A stretch of DNA of 64,000 bases from Nephrocerus scutellatus (GCA_947095585.1 OX352762.1:118140930-118204929), one strand, 5' to 3'; shown: positions 11,125-22,413, counted from the first letter of the stretch. Numbers and translations are program-made. The notes: generated by a model not told the origin, from the letters alone.

Positions 11125-11221
11125 TGCTGGATATGAAGAGTCTTGGCAGACTAAATAAGGTTTTGTTGCCTTTAAGCAACAGTGAGGCTATTTCTGCTAT
11201 TGCCTGCTACAATTAGGCCCA
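11125..11221 (-). pseudogene. RTE-type LINE copy D, downstream part
   Basis: Matches the post-palm region of copy A (the stretch reading SLSRLFK-type protein at about 595-680) at nucleotide level. Together with 12100-12300 it forms one RTE copy interrupted by the insertion at 11236-12085. Confidence 0.7.
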
Positions 11222-11235
11222 CTGTCTTAATTGAG
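11222..11235 (+). repeat. 14-bp target-site duplication, left copy
   Basis: CTGTCTTAATTGAG, identical to 12086-12099. Confidence 0.85.
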
Positions 11236-12085
11236 CTCCGAGGAACGATACCTCGTTAAAAAACCATGGGTCATCTGTCCCGGATGATGTACACGCCATG
11301 ATGGGACCACAGTCAGTGTGTTACGACACCGTAGTTGGGTACAGCTGTATCCTAACCCTATATATGGGTATGGTGCTCGGGCTTTACCACGGAAGATAAA
11401 TAAAATGAGTATGCTCAAGGATGGGCAATGTATTCGTACTTTAGCGACCCAGAATGGGCTACTAGTACTCAGAATGTCTAGAATTGGCACTGTCTTCGTA
11501 TTTAGTAGCCTAGTCGTACACTACAGGACCGTGATTTGCCTGGGATAATTTCTGTACTAGGCGGCCTAGGATAGCTTGCTATCCTAGTGACAAATGATGG
11601 GGTTCGGTGTTCCGGACGATGTGCTGCCAGGGTTAGCTTTCGCCCAGGCACTTATACTGAACGAGTTGAGACCTTTGATGTCAGATCTCACCAAGGTCAC
11701 GTTGGTACTGTGGGATTTGGTTTCCGCCCACAGATGAGGTTGACCTCTTGGAGGTAAGCTGAGTCTGGGCCAACTTTTGGTTGAGGACCAAGTTTCGTTC
11801 TGGGCTTGGCTATGGTTTACTACCCAAATGCAGGGTAGAGCACAGCATCGGTAACATCAGTGGTGTCCCTGGTGTTACCAATTTTGCTAAATGAGTGGAG
11901 TCTTCTGGTCTTACCAGTACGATTATGTGCGAAGAGTTGCGCATCATACAACCAGTTGCCGTCATCGCATGCCTTTAAGGCTGGTACATCAAATGATGGT
12001 CGCCAATTGTCGTACAATTCATGTCTGAAGATGACCGTGGCATTATGCCCTCGTTGGCGGTGATCACTTTAATCCAAAGACTGTT
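11236..12085. mobile_element. 850-bp retroposon-like insert of dispersed family F1
   Basis: Seen: precisely bounded by a perfect 14-bp TSD and lying inside an RTE copy. The middle is shared with 56930-57780: CCTATATATGGG, CTTTACCACG-AAGATAAA, GTATTCGTACTTTAGCGACC, then a module starting at a perfect hairpin (TAGGATAG, loop CTTG, CTATCCTA, 11569-11588) and running on through CCAAGGTCACGTTGG. A shorter relative lies at 19340-19445. On the minus strand 11820-12017 is an open frame of 65 codons (LYDNWRPSFDVPALKACDD) with no family I recognise. No terminal inverted repeats and no poly-A tail at either edge, so mechanism and orientation are unclear. The TSD length suits target-primed insertion by a LINE machinery. 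Confidence 0.7.
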
Positions 12086-12099
12086 CTGTCTTAATTGAG
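12086..12099 (+). repeat. 14-bp target-site duplication, right copy
   Basis: CTGTCTTAATTGAG, matching 11222-11235. Confidence 0.85.
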
Positions 12100-12300
12100 G
12101 AAAAAATATTGGGTCTTCTGCTCGCAGAGGTAGATACCATGCATGTTCTTAGTTTTTATCTTCTGTTTTCCCTTAATATGCACCCCTAGATTTCGTACCA
12201 TGTCAGATCTGAACAAAAGCCTTTTGTACTCGTATAGGTCTTAAGTTTCTACTAATCTGGTATTTTGATCTGTATAGGCTTATAGAAGATAAAGTCTAAG
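12100..12300 (-). pseudogene. RTE-type LINE copy D, upstream part
   Basis: Matches copy A at about 740-960: the equivalents of TTGGATCTTCTAGTCGCAGA, the GTGCAGCCCCAGATTTC box and the GATCTGGATGAAAGC stretch are recognisable in order. Heavily mutated, no frame left. Confidence 0.65.
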
Positions 12301-13810
12301 GGTCACTTTCTCCAACACCTTGTTGATGTACCAGGAAAAACCCTGTTAAGTTACACCTCAAGAGTAACCCTGTTAAAAAGAGGTGTTACTGAAAAGTATT
12401 CTTACAGACCCAATAAAATAGAGGTTAAGCTCTTTGCCGTGCCATTACGGGAATTCCGTATACTCTTCCGTGAAAATCAGTCTAGTTATTTCAAAACGTG
12501 TCCTTTTTCCACCAAGGATCTTTTAATGTTAAAAATGGAAAGTCAAATATTTATACCACTGCTTGAATTGTTGGCACACAAATGGAGGGGAAACAAGCTC
12601 AATCGAATTAAAGCAAATTTATGTAAACATCAGGGACATTCAGGTTTAATGCACGGTAAACATTTACTTTTTAGATTTTCTTTGCTTCAACGAACAAATA
12701 CCTATACGCTAGACGTACACAGGCAGAGGCATTTCCAAACAATATCAAGAGTCGATCAAATACACTTATGTGGGTGGTAAAAGGGTTGTCTTCTGTGTGT
12801 AAAATGAACTAAATTGATTTATTTCAAGAACATCGAGAGGAATACTTCGCCTGCCATCTGAGTTTTTATTTTGTCTGCGTACAACGGAAACGAAATCCTT
12901 TTAAATTCTCGAAGAACACATCGAGGTTCTGGGATGTCATCTGCGCGAGAGCTCTTTCTAAAGTGAAAGGTGGAAAATAATTTCGTATCTCTGTAAGGCC
13001 GGGAAAAATCTCATTTAATCCGCTTTTATTATATCTCAGTCAATCACATACAAGGACAATTTTATTTTCGGACGAACATTTAAAAATTTAAAAAAAATGC
13101 CTTTATTATGACGTTGTATGTAATGTTTCCTCATATTTTCCTCATTTATGGGTGTCTGCAGTTGCGCAAAGTGTGTGGCGTAAATTTCCTAGAAAATCCT
13201 TTAATAGACATAATTTTCTTCAGGCAAATTGATGATGCGTATAAACTTGGGTCACAGCGATAAGCATCGTGCACATATTTTCGTGTACAAAAATTCCAGA
13301 AGTGGCAAATATGGTCTATAAGGTGGTAAAGTGTATTTGGGTTATTTCATTATTTGTTCAAAGTTGGTATCAAAATATTCGGCAAATTAACCATTTAAAG
13401 AAGACATAATTTTTAAAGCCCTTTTGATGTAAGGACACAAGGATTTTTTGGGGCGATTCATTCGGGTTGGTTCATTCGGGGAATATATATATAATCAATA
13501 TAAGTTCTTGTCATCATTATTAGTGGTCAAGAGATGTAAGTTTAAAATAACTAAAATAAATGCCAAAAGTTTGTTTATCTTACCGAAAATTGATATTTTA
13601 AAAACCGTCAGTAGTGCGATGTAACCAAATGTAAATTGAGCGCCTCAATGTTTTTCCATTAACATTTTAACCGAATTGTCGCAGCGTAATTGACCAAATA
13701 TCTAAGACAATCTTTCGTAAAGTTAACAGCGTAAATAACACTCTTTGGCATTGTGCATAAAAACGAGACATTAAGATATACGAGATACTATGATACGATA
13801 CCTACTGGGA
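12301..13810. other. Unannotated interval
   Basis: No gene recognised. The 113-codon frame at 12439-12780 has no motif and ordinary AT-rich composition; I treat it as chance. The rest is AT-rich with no clear repeat. Confidence 0.45.
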
Positions 13811-13814
13811 ATAT

Positions 13815-13993
13815 TGTTACGAAAATGTAACTAGAAATCTTTTATCGCACTGTTGATACTCGTATATAAAAACAGCATTGCATTGTAACTTTTGCTATTT
13901 GCTAATTAAAGTTGTAATTTGTCATTCAATAAACTGTTTTTATTTAAAACACATGGCACATTACGAACTCTAGAAAGCCTACATTTCGTAATA
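13815..13993 (+). mobile_element. Solo LTR of an LTR retrotransposon
   Basis: Seen: 179 bp starting TGTTACGAAA and ending TTTCGTAATA, a near-perfect short terminal inverted repeat (canonical TG...CA with one transition at the 3' end), flanked by the 4-bp duplication ATAT (13811-13814 and 13994-13997). It contains a TATA-like GTATATAAAAACAG (about 13863-13876) and a polyadenylation signal AATAAA (about 13928) in the expected order. There is no primer-binding site or internal region next to it, so it is a recombination product. A second, less complete relative is at 43233-43333. The 4-bp TSD fits a Gypsy-like element. Class uncertain. Confidence 0.75.
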
Positions 13994-14012
13994 ATATTAA
14001 AAAAATTAAAAA

Positions 14013-14170
14013 TGACTCAGTGAGATTCGAACCAGTATCCCCAAACAATTGCATAAAACACAGAAAAGTAAAAAAGTAAAATATTGAAACTCATGGCCGT
14101 TTCGATCGATCTCAAGACATCTAGACCTTCTTCCTACTTTCACCCAACACTCTAACTGGTGAGCCAGGAA
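14013..14170 (-). repeat. tRNA-like stretch
   Basis: On the minus strand, 14168-14140 resembles a tRNA A-box arm (TGGCTCACCAGTTAGAGTG), and about 14034-14013 gives a perfect B-box in GGTTCGAATCTCACTG. The two are about 110 bp apart with unrelated A-rich sequence between, so this could be a tRNA-derived SINE piece or chance. No tRNA cloverleaf can be folded across it by eye. Confidence 0.3.
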
Positions 14171-14559
14171 ACACACTGTTTTTTTACTTAAAGTTAGCGT
14201 TTTTATTGTTCTGCCTTTGTTTCGCTCCTAATTGGTTTTGTGTTTAATATTAGGTTTCCCATAACTAACGACCCATCTTTTTTAAAACAAAACAGCTTGT
14301 GTATAAGATATCAATTTTATTTCGAACGATTATTATGGAACACAATATCAATTCAATGTATTTCAATAAAACCTATACACGAGAAGTATGATCCAATTAC
14401 CCCTTCAACATAAAACCAACACCAAAAAAATCAACCGGTGGGCCCGAAATGGGCTTCATCTATGAGAATGATTTTGCGATCATAATCGAGATCGCATATT
14501 TAAGGCACAAGAACAGAACTAACGTTGCAGCTGATGTTCGTTTGGGTTCAGTTCTTAAG

Positions 14560-16395
14560 TCAAAGAGATCTTGCATGCCCAAGTCTATCACTATGGTTGG
14601 CCTGGACTTTAGCGTATGGGGCTATCCTGTCTTGATGGATAGAGAACAAAATCTTATAAGCGGTACTCAACAACGTTATACCACGATAATTGCTTCAGGT
14701 TGTGATATCTCCTTTCTTATGTATGGGACATAGGATACCTCTTTGCCAGTCTTCTGGCATTGCTTCTTCCTCATGTAATTGCACTATTAGTTCATGAAAT
14801 GCTTGGTGTATTGCGGGGCCCTCGCCTTATTATTTTTGAGCCGATAATTCGCTCTGCTAACTTCGTCTATGCTGGGTGGCAGAAGCATAGTGTGTTTGTC
14901 GGTCATTGGTGGAGCCTCCAATTCCTCAGTTAGCTGGCCATTAACCAACTCATGAAAGTGCTCATCTCATCGGTCCAAGATGCCTTTGATACCGACGATC
15001 AGAATACCCTCTTTGTCTTTGCAGTATGTGCAGCGCGGTGTATATTGCCTCATACCGGGTATAACTTCAACGCCTGGTGCGGTCCTCGCTGCTTTCGCCG
15101 GTGAACTGTTTTTTCGTATCTTCTGAGCTCTTTATATTCACCTTCGCGTGCCCGTGTTCTATGAGATTTTTGCTTTGCTCGCTAGCTAACATTCGTCATC
15201 GAACCAGTCGTTCCTATCTCTACAATTTCTGCCTAAGATAGAGTCAGCAGTACTAATGACAGTATTCTTAAGGCGTGTCCATTTCTCTTCTATGCTCGGC
15301 ATCTCAGCCGCACGACTTACTCTCGCTGCATTTAGGGCAACTCCTATCGCTTGACCGTAGTTGTTTCAGGTCGTTGCGTATGGCAGCCGTGTTGACTCAA
15401 ATCTAATTTGCGGATGCAGTCTTTCTTGATGATGCAATCCGCGCACAGAGCACCATACCAACAAGATAGCCGTCCGAGTCGACGTTGGTACCTCGGTACG
15501 TTCGTACCGTCATCAGGTTTGATTTTTGGCGGGCGGTCTATCAACACGTGGTCTCTCTTGTTGGGAGTAGCTTCATCAGGAGATACCCAGGTGGCTTTGT
15601 AGATATTTTTACGCACAAACCTTGTACTCGCAACGACCAAATTATTGCTTTCTGCCATCTCTATGACTCGTTGTCCATTGTCATTAGTGTTCTCGTGTAA
15701 GCTATGGGTGCCAATGTGCTGCCTGAATACTGGCTCGCTACCTATTTTGGCGTTCATATCCCCTAGAATGATTTTTACATCATACTGAGGGCTGGCATGC
15801 AGTTCCCGTTCAACTGATTCCTCATCTAAGGGAATCCCCTGTAGGTGCGTGAACGTTTATGAGGCTTATGTTTTTAAATCTGCCCCGTTCGCGAAGGGTG
15901 CATTTCCGTTCATTGACCGCTTTAAAGCTGATAATGGTGGGTTTAATTCTTTTGCCGACTAAAAACTCAACCTCGAGAACATGATGTCTTGCATGACAGC
16001 ATGACAGTTAGCATATTTGGATAGGGTATCGGCTAGTTGCTGTGCAGCTCGAGTTCTATACAGTGAGCGTAAGTTCCATGAGAAAAAAAAATTCTTAAAT
16101 CTTTTAGATGTTTTCATTGCCATGGTCGTCGTTGTTCATCAGTGCAAGCCTGATTTGGATGGTGATTTGATTTTTTACGGGCAAGTTTATTGGCCTCGTG
16201 CCAACCTCACTTTGAAGGGACTAGCCCGATCATACAGCTTTTCCTGTATTGAAGGAAAATTACCAGCGGCCACCACATGGAGGTTTGATCGCACTTCCAC
16301 TAGTCGTCGGATACGGCCACATTCAGCTCTGAAGCATTCTGTGTTATTCGCCCTATTCTGCTGAAGGCTAACCGCCGTAAAATTACTGTTCATTT
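14560..16395 (-). pseudogene. RTE-type LINE copy E, with endonuclease
   Basis: Seen, in reading order (right to left): 5' sequence with GGGCGAATAACACAGAATGC near 16365-16345 and a conserved leader to about 16210. The endonuclease N-terminus is at about 16075-16010 (WNLRSLYRTRAAQQLADTLS, matching the usual WNVRTLYR start). A spacer follows at 15990-15840, then the endonuclease C-terminal half at 15757-15500 (MNAKIGSE, HSLHENTNDNGQRVIEMA, DHVLIDRPP, VPRYQRR). After that come a linker and the RT fingers down to about 14580, where the copy breaks off before the catalytic palm. Known: apurinic-type endonuclease fused to RT is the RTE/BovB layout. Frameshifts throughout. This is the most complete 5' half of the family in the window. 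Confidence 0.87.
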
Positions 16396-16499
16396 ACTTC
16401 CCCAAAATATATACCCTGTGTGCTTAAAGCATTATATCACTAGTCTTGGTGTTATTGCTCGATATTAATATCACTATTAAATGCCCAATTCCTGAGATC

Positions 16500-16640
16500 A
16501 CCACGACAAATTTGGACCTCATTTACACTCGCAGATGCGAGTTTCTTTGCCTTGTCAGCACGGCAACAATATAAAGTACATATGTTGACTCAAATGTTGC
16601 CACGAGATGTTTAATTTTCGTTATCTGGACGATAACGGCA
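16500..16640 (+). repeat. Dispersed repeat F2, copy 1
   Basis: Aligns by eye with 36040-36190: shared blocks GACAAATTTGG, GGCAACAA-ATAAA, GACTCAAATGTT and TTTCGTTATCTG-type sequence in the same order and spacing. Both copies lie 5' of an I/LOA-like LINE remnant or its neighbourhood. Identity unknown. The open frame at 16607-16816 beginning inside it shows no motif. Confidence 0.5.
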
Positions 16641-17159
16641 ACCGAAAATTGGAGTTAGAACATATAAAGTTGCCGCAGCCGACTGCGAACTTTGATAAAC
16701 ATTTTCGGTACTTTTCAAGTTTTATGGAAGCAAACAATGGCAAGTACAGACGATTTGAATGGTCAAACAAACTTCTGCTGACAACCTCACACAAAGAAAC
16801 CCTATTGGAGAAATGATGCGTCCCAATTGAAAAGCCTTTTATAACGAGTTCGATACAAACAAGATACTGTAAAGTATTCATAAGCTAACAGTGGCAATAA
16901 ATCACAACTACTCAATGATAAAAATGGTATGGTATATGGTATGGATCATTATACGAGTAGTGTCCTTGTCCTTACCAAAATGCAGGATTACGAGCATAGC
17001 TCAACTTGAATTAACGATGAAAACAAAATGCTGCGGTATCGGCATCGTATGATAATTTACAACTAAACAATGATACATAAAAAACGCATATTGCTACAGT
17101 AAGTAGTAATGGGTCGTTAGGAATTTTGGTCGAAATTAAAACAAAGTTACTTAGATTAC
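16641..17159. other. Unannotated interval
   Basis: AT-rich, with a short ATGGTATGGTATATGGTATGG direct-repeat patch near 16925. No gene recognised. Confidence 0.45.
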
Positions 17160-17790
17160 TTACATAAAAAGAAGAGAAGAGAGAAACTACGTGATGCAGG
17201 AAGCTGCGTTAGATGCAATTCACATCACGTCAAGACTGGTGGAGGAGTGTAAGGCAAAGGTAAACAGACTTGGCGAAGTAAAAAAGGTAAAGGGATATGC
17301 TCGCTAACAAAGGAGCAGAAACTTCGCTTGTAGGGCCAGGTCCATTCTGTGGCATAGGTTTCCGCACAATGCGGGATAGATGCGCAGAATAGTTAAAGCA
17401 ACTGCTTCCGTAAAATGGGAATATCTCCCAGGTCTACGACAAGCAACGGAAATGATGGGGAACTATGACCCAATAAGGTCTCTCTTGATATTGGAACTTA
17501 GTAGAAGTAATCTAAGAATCATAACGGGTTTCCTAACAGGACATTGTAGACTGAAATGGGCACCTAAAGAAAATAAAACTAGAAGCGGATGGCAGCTGCG
17601 GGCAAGGGAAGCCACGTGACACCTTTTCAGTGAATGCGGAGCAACTATTCGACAGAGGAGAGACCACTGGGGAACTCACGCGATCTCAGAGTCTGCACGG
17701 CATTCACTTAACCCAAACCATATCATTAGGTTCATAAGAGCCATTGGTATAAAGGGGGTGCTATAGAGAAGGGCATGCACTGTCTCCATA
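17160..17790 (+). pseudogene. I/LOA-like LINE, RNase H end and C-terminus
   Basis: Seen: 17215-17290 keeps the last part of an RNase H-like domain (RLVEECKAKVNRLGE). 17300-17390 reads KGAETSLVGPGPFCGIGFRT in one frame. 17380-17619 then has the family-typical ITGFLTGHCRLKW, followed after a frameshift by a degenerate zinc-knuckle-like HLFSECGATIRQRRDHWG and a stop at about 17765. Known: a GP-P-G block, then TGHC, then a Cys/His cluster, is the standard end of LINEs of the I/LOA/R1 groups carrying RNase H. Everything upstream (RT, endonuclease) is missing. The element is 5' truncated and frame-broken. Confidence 0.8.
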
Positions 17791-17799
17791 GCACTAGTT

Positions 17800-19335
17800 A
17801 GTGGAAGCGCAGTAGATTCTTATGGGTCGCAGTGCTATTGGTAAATACCTTTTTTTTCATCATCTTAATATCTAAAAATTGCTGTATAAATGGCAAAAGT
17901 GTTGTTAAATGTAAAGAAACCCTGTAACTATAGTCGATTGAGTTTCATAATACTTTCCCAAAGATGTGGCCATTTTATTGATAATTTTCCTAGGATAGAT
18001 TTTTGTAAGAGCTTTTACATTTGTAATTAGGATACAATCACAAATACTAGATATCCCATGAATTTTGTTTCCTTCCCAGCATCACGTGATATTTCTGATT
18101 GAAGGATATCCCATAATAACATTCACCGAAGCAATATATCATGCTACTCTTTTGATTTATTTCTCAAACAAAATGCTTTACGTGGAAAATTTCACACTTT
18201 TTTTATCATCAGTATCATCGACACTGAATTTTTTGCATTTGTCACAAACGTAGTGAAAAAGCTATACTACCCTCACGAAGCAAGGTATAATAAAATACTC
18301 TTAAAAAGAAAGAAAGGCAGTTGAATAAATTGGCAGTCGTTCAGTTAAAACGATTTCCACCAAATAATATCGCAGCAGTTGTCCTGAGGGAAGGAAACAT
18401 CCTCAAATCATAAGAATACAACTTGACTTAGCAGTGGGCGCCGCGATGAAAATACAAATAAAATTTTTTTACGATGTTTACAAAGGGAGGTCTTTTGAAA
18501 TAGAAACCACTTAAATGGCTTAATCGTATTTCTGGGATTTTCATTCTCACGAAAGGTTCTGTATTTTTTTTCAACAAAAGAGCCAAGAAGTGTTACGATA
18601 ACAACAACAAATTGGCTGGGTGTTGTTAAGTAATTGGATTTTGAGTTGCTGTTGTTTCTAGGCTTGGTTTTTTGTTGGTAGCTATTTTAATGGGTTTTAA
18701 GGAACTCTTTGGGGAAATTCAACCGCTGAATGGTTATTATATTATAAGGTATTGATTTCATAACTTAAAAATTGAACGACGAGTTTCAAATTGATCGAAT
18801 AAAAAAAAAAAAAAGAGTCCTCAATTTTCACAATGAATGCGAACAAGGAAATCGATTGAAGATAATAACTATAATAGAAGTTGAGAAAGTTTTAAGCAAC
18901 TTTGTCATGTGAGTTTTTCAAATCTGCTCACATTTTTAATAAAATACAATTTCATACCACGTAAGTTAGATTAATATTTTGGAAGTACCTATATACTAGA
19001 AGGGAAATACCAATTCTAGTTAAACCTACCCTAAAAAAAATAGTATCACCTTTACTCTATTTTGAGTTTTATAAACTGACTAAAGTTTATAAAGTTTTTT
19101 CGACGTTACCTGTTACTTATGGCCGACTGATTCGCAAAAAAAAAACCCGATCTCATTGACTTCTTCATAGTTAAAAATATCTCAAGTAACTCTCTGCGAA
19201 TTGAAAGAAAGTCTCGATTTAAGCTTAGACCATTCACTATCCTATACTGACTCTGAGTGAGAGCATTACTTAGACTGTAAGTAATTCTGCTCTTACTAGT
19301 AAACGCACAGACTGGCTAAGCTTCAAATCAAGTCT
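17800..19335. other. Unannotated interval
   Basis: AT-rich. The 3' UTR of the preceding LINE may extend into its first 60 bases. A-run at 18800-18815. No coding or structural signal that I can support. Confidence 0.45.
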
Positions 19336-19339
19336 TCAA

Positions 19340-19445
19340 GGGAAGATAGGAAAACCTTCAGCGGGAGGTCGGTCAGTGGGCTGGAGGTCAATGGGCGTGG
19401 GATTAGTGTGTTGGGGCAGCCGGAATACGCTGGGTAATTCCGCTA
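19340..19445 (+). repeat. Fragment of dispersed family F1
   Basis: Resembles 57685-57785, both ending in a GGTA-TT-CGCTAGTAT-type sequence (here GGGTAATTCCGCTAGTAT; there GGTATTTCTGCTAGTAT), preceded by CAGTGGG and a GCCGG block. This may mark the 3' end of the F1 family. Confidence 0.5.
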
Positions 19446-19749
19446 GTATTATGTATTTTACTATTTTTCAATAAATAAAAAAATTAGTCTGGTTCGTCAA
19501 AATGTTGTTTACTAAAGAATTTGCTGAAATGAAAAAAAAAATAAGATTTGGAACAAGGTAGCAATCGAAAATTCTCAAATCTGCTTTATCTTTTCCTGAC
19601 GAAGGAGTCGACTATATTTTATGGCGCACCTGAACATTACGCTTCTTTCCACTTATGGCAGTTAGTTGTATTAAATCTTTGTCGTGATACAATGACGAAC
19701 AATGATATATTTATTATGAGATGTAATCCTTAATTAAACCTACGAACAG

Positions 19750-20375
19750 CGCGTGGTGAAGTGGTGCAATCCTTTAACTAACTCGGGTCAAATGTAGCAG
19801 CCGATAACAGAATCGAACCAGAAATACGAGCACGGTTGCTTAAGGCCAAAAAAGCCTACTATAGTCTTTCAAGTCTTCAAATCTAGGAATTTAACCATAA
19901 CATCCAAGCTGCCGGCATATAATGCAATACCAGTACTTACATATGGATCCGAGACTTGGGTGCTTAGAAAAAAGCATTCAGACCTCTTAGCCGCGTTGGA
20001 GAGAAAAGTCTAACGGAGAATTGTTGGCCCCGTTTGTGAGGAAGGACGATTCCGGAGACTCTATAATGATAAGAACTACGTGCGTTACCGCGATGCCGAC
20101 ATCGTGATGAGAATTAAGCTCGGTAGGCTTCGGTGGGCAGGACACCTAGCTCACATGAGCGAAGAGGATCCTCCTCGGAAAACCATTTGAGGTAGGATTT
20201 ATGGAACACGATAGCGAGGCCGGCGTACCCTACTCCGGAAGTATGGCGTAGACCAAGACGCCCAGAGTTAAAGGATGCAAAACTGGATGACATCGGCTCA
20301 AAATCGGGACCGGTGGAGAGACTTTTTACGGGAGGCTAGGACCGGACCCCGGTTGTGGAGTCAAATATGATGATG
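19750..20375 (+). pseudogene. RTE-type LINE copy F (3' third)
   Basis: Covers the post-palm region (equivalent of NLGSTVAADN, RARLLKAKKAYYSL, TYGSETWVL) through the RLRWAGHL-type end, and finishes with GGACCCCGGTTGTGGAG and a short ATGATGATGAAT tail at about 20366. It shares this 3' end with copy B, which fixes the family's 3' terminus. Several frameshifts. Confidence 0.8.
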
Positions 20376-20558
20376 AATATCCTAATTTCGCCGCCCGAAT
20401 TCCCTCAACAACAATCTGATTGCAGAAGACCAATGAAGTACCGATCGAACACGCATACGAAAGCTTTGATAGTTGACGATCGAGTGAAAAATTCTACGGA
20501 ATGATTTTCGGTCCCGTTTACGTTGATGTGTTTGCAAGGAAAAGATTTAATGGCAAAC

Positions 20559-20569
20559 TATACGAACTC
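20559..20569 (+). repeat. SINE target-site duplication, left copy
   Basis: TATACGAACTC, identical to 20856-20866. Confidence 0.88.
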
Positions 20570-20855
20570 TGGGGCGCCGTAGCTGAGTGGATAAGTGCAT
20601 GGCTTCTGAGCAGGAAGTTCGTGGTTTGAATCCCAGTAACACCAACATTATTTTTCACAGTGTCCCCCACCTCTCGCCAATGTCTGACAAACGTCCGAGA
20701 GTAATAGCTTGTCAGGTAAAGCTTCTCAATTCGCCGTTCGGATACGGCATTAAATTGTAGGTCCCTTCCATTTGTGTGCAAAAATATACACGCACAACAC
20801 AAATGGTCGCGAAATGCTAGGGGCTTGTACCACAACGTTCTGTCGTGTCGTGTGT
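20570..20855 (+). mobile_element. Complete tRNA-derived SINE (family S1)
   Basis: Seen: 286 bp between perfect 11-bp TSDs. The head is tRNA-like, with A-box TAGCTGAGTGG at about 20580-20590 and B-box GTGGTTTGAATCC at about 20618-20630 (one decayed base). A non-tRNA body follows, shared with 26927-27220, and ends with a hairpin (CCATTTGTGT / ACACAAATGG, arms about 20769-20778 and 20796-20805) and a tail rich in TGTCG. Known: RNA polymerase III promoters with these two boxes drive SINE transcription and LINE enzymes mobilise them in trans. I cannot assign it to a named SINE family. Confidence 0.88.
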
Positions 20856-20866
20856 TATACGAACTC
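20856..20866 (+). repeat. SINE target-site duplication, right copy
   Basis: TATACGAACTC, matching 20559-20569. Confidence 0.88.
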
Positions 20867-22005
20867 CAAAGCGACATAGACCTATTGAAGAAACTACATA
20901 CTGGACGTTAGACAGGGTTATGACATGTTAAGCGGATGCACATCAACTCTCTGGAACGAAAATTCTTCAAATCTAACCCAGAGGGACGGTAGAGTAGAAG
21001 AAACCGAAACCCTACATAGAGAATGGAGGAGGAGGATGACATGCAATGGATAGAGGTGAGCAATTGAAAGCAGTTAACAAATGACTCTGTTAGTTAGGGG
21101 GGCATGTTATTTGAGTCCCAGGCTCACCTTAAGTGAGTAAGTGGACTTTAAATGAATTGTATACAGGAACAGCTTGCAATGCAATGTGCTGTATATGACG
21201 TTGCGACTGTGTTTATTTTTCGTTTAGTCATAGTCGTAATCTTTTATAATTTTACAAGATTTTGCAAAATGGTAACACTGCACATTCTAACATGACAGAT
21301 AAAAGTGAATTTTGTTCTTAATTTACACTGCGGGAAATAAATGCATTATCTTGTAGATAAATACAAGATAATAATAAATGAAAAAATAAAAAAAAAGCTG
21401 AGATTTGTTAAGTGATTAATTTAAAAACAAATATAAAATTTTTTCAACAAAAATGAAAAAGTACAACTTCCGAATGAGCAAAAATGTGGAATAAAAATGG
21501 AAAAAATTAAATATACAGTTACGTCAATGGAACACTTACTAATAAAAACCAATCAGCTACATTTGTAGAAGTAGTATTGGCAGCCCGTCCCGCTATATTG
21601 TTGCTTACTACGCTAACTGGCATTCTCCCTGTAAATGTGTTGCGTGATGATTGTGTATGAGGGCGTAAGTCTGATTGTTTTGGTAACAAAATTAAAATAT
21701 TTATTATGCTGGTATCAACTGGTTAAAAAATACACAGAAAAACATAAGCACACTATTGAAACGTATAAGTTTTTTGCCTTTTTAAAGATAAAAAATTAAT
21801 CTTTAAGCTGCAAAAATAGGAACATCAATAAAACGAAAACTCAGAAAACACAATTAATATATATTATATTAATATCTACTGTCACCATTATTGTGACCTC
21901 CTGTTCAATTGCTTAAGCAATTATAACGCCGTTTAGCAAGGTGGGGTACAAAATAAAAAGTACAAAATGTCACAAGTAGATATAATATATATTTTGTTAT
22001 ATTAT
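20867..22005. other. Unannotated interval
   Basis: AT-rich, with TATA-rich patches near 21845-21880 and 21980-22010. No gene or repeat that I can support. Confidence 0.45.
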
Positions 22006-22015
22006 ACATATTATG

Positions 22016-22413
22016 ATTCTAGGCCAATTTCACTAGACACAACTCCACTGGACACAATTTCACTTGGCACAATTCCACTGGGCACAATTCCACTTGGGAC
22101 AATTCAACTTGCACAATTAACCTTTTTGATAATCAAACGCATTTAGGGAAGAAAATCGCGCGCGCGGTGCAAGTTGAATTCGTAATTATAAAAAAAGTTA
22201 AACTTAAAAAGTTACCTAAAAAAATAATACGAATGTTATATAAAAATTGCAAAATATTTGAAAAAACAACGAAAAACCATACATACCATGCCAACGCAAA
22301 TAAAATGTTAACGTGTGTATTTCTGTATTTGCGTTTCCTTGTAACTATAGAGTTAAATTGTGCCAAGTGGAATTGTGTCTAGTGGAATTGTGCTAGTGGA
22401 ATCGGCCGGTTAC
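22016..22413. mobile_element. Foldback-type non-autonomous DNA transposon
   Basis: Seen: the left arm has six regular 15-bp units from 22031 to 22120, consensus CACTTGGCACAATTC. The right arm has three units in inverted orientation (22355-22369, 22370-22384 and a 14-bp unit 22385-22398). Each arm is capped outside by GGCC(A/G)ATT(T/C)CACTAG. An identical ACATATTATG lies on both sides (22006-22015 and 22414-22423). The centre (about 235 bp) is AT-rich with no transposase. Known: terminal inverted repeats made of short tandem units with a 9-10-bp TSD resemble FB/Mutator-like foldback elements of flies. The TSD is AT-rich and nearly palindromic, so its exact limits are less secure than the arms. 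Confidence 0.72.

Noticed and set aside
12439..12780. 113-codon plus-strand frame
   Set aside because: No motif, AT-rich composition like its flanks, no splice or promoter context.
16017..16364. 115-codon plus-strand frame
   Set aside because: Antisense of the RTE 5' leader and endonuclease start in copy E.
20570..20645. Functional tRNA gene
   Set aside because: A- and B-boxes are present but the acceptor stem does not pair and the shared SINE body follows, so it is a SINE head.
20518..20877. 119-codon minus-strand frame
   Set aside because: It is the antisense of the SINE at 20570-20855 plus its TSDs.
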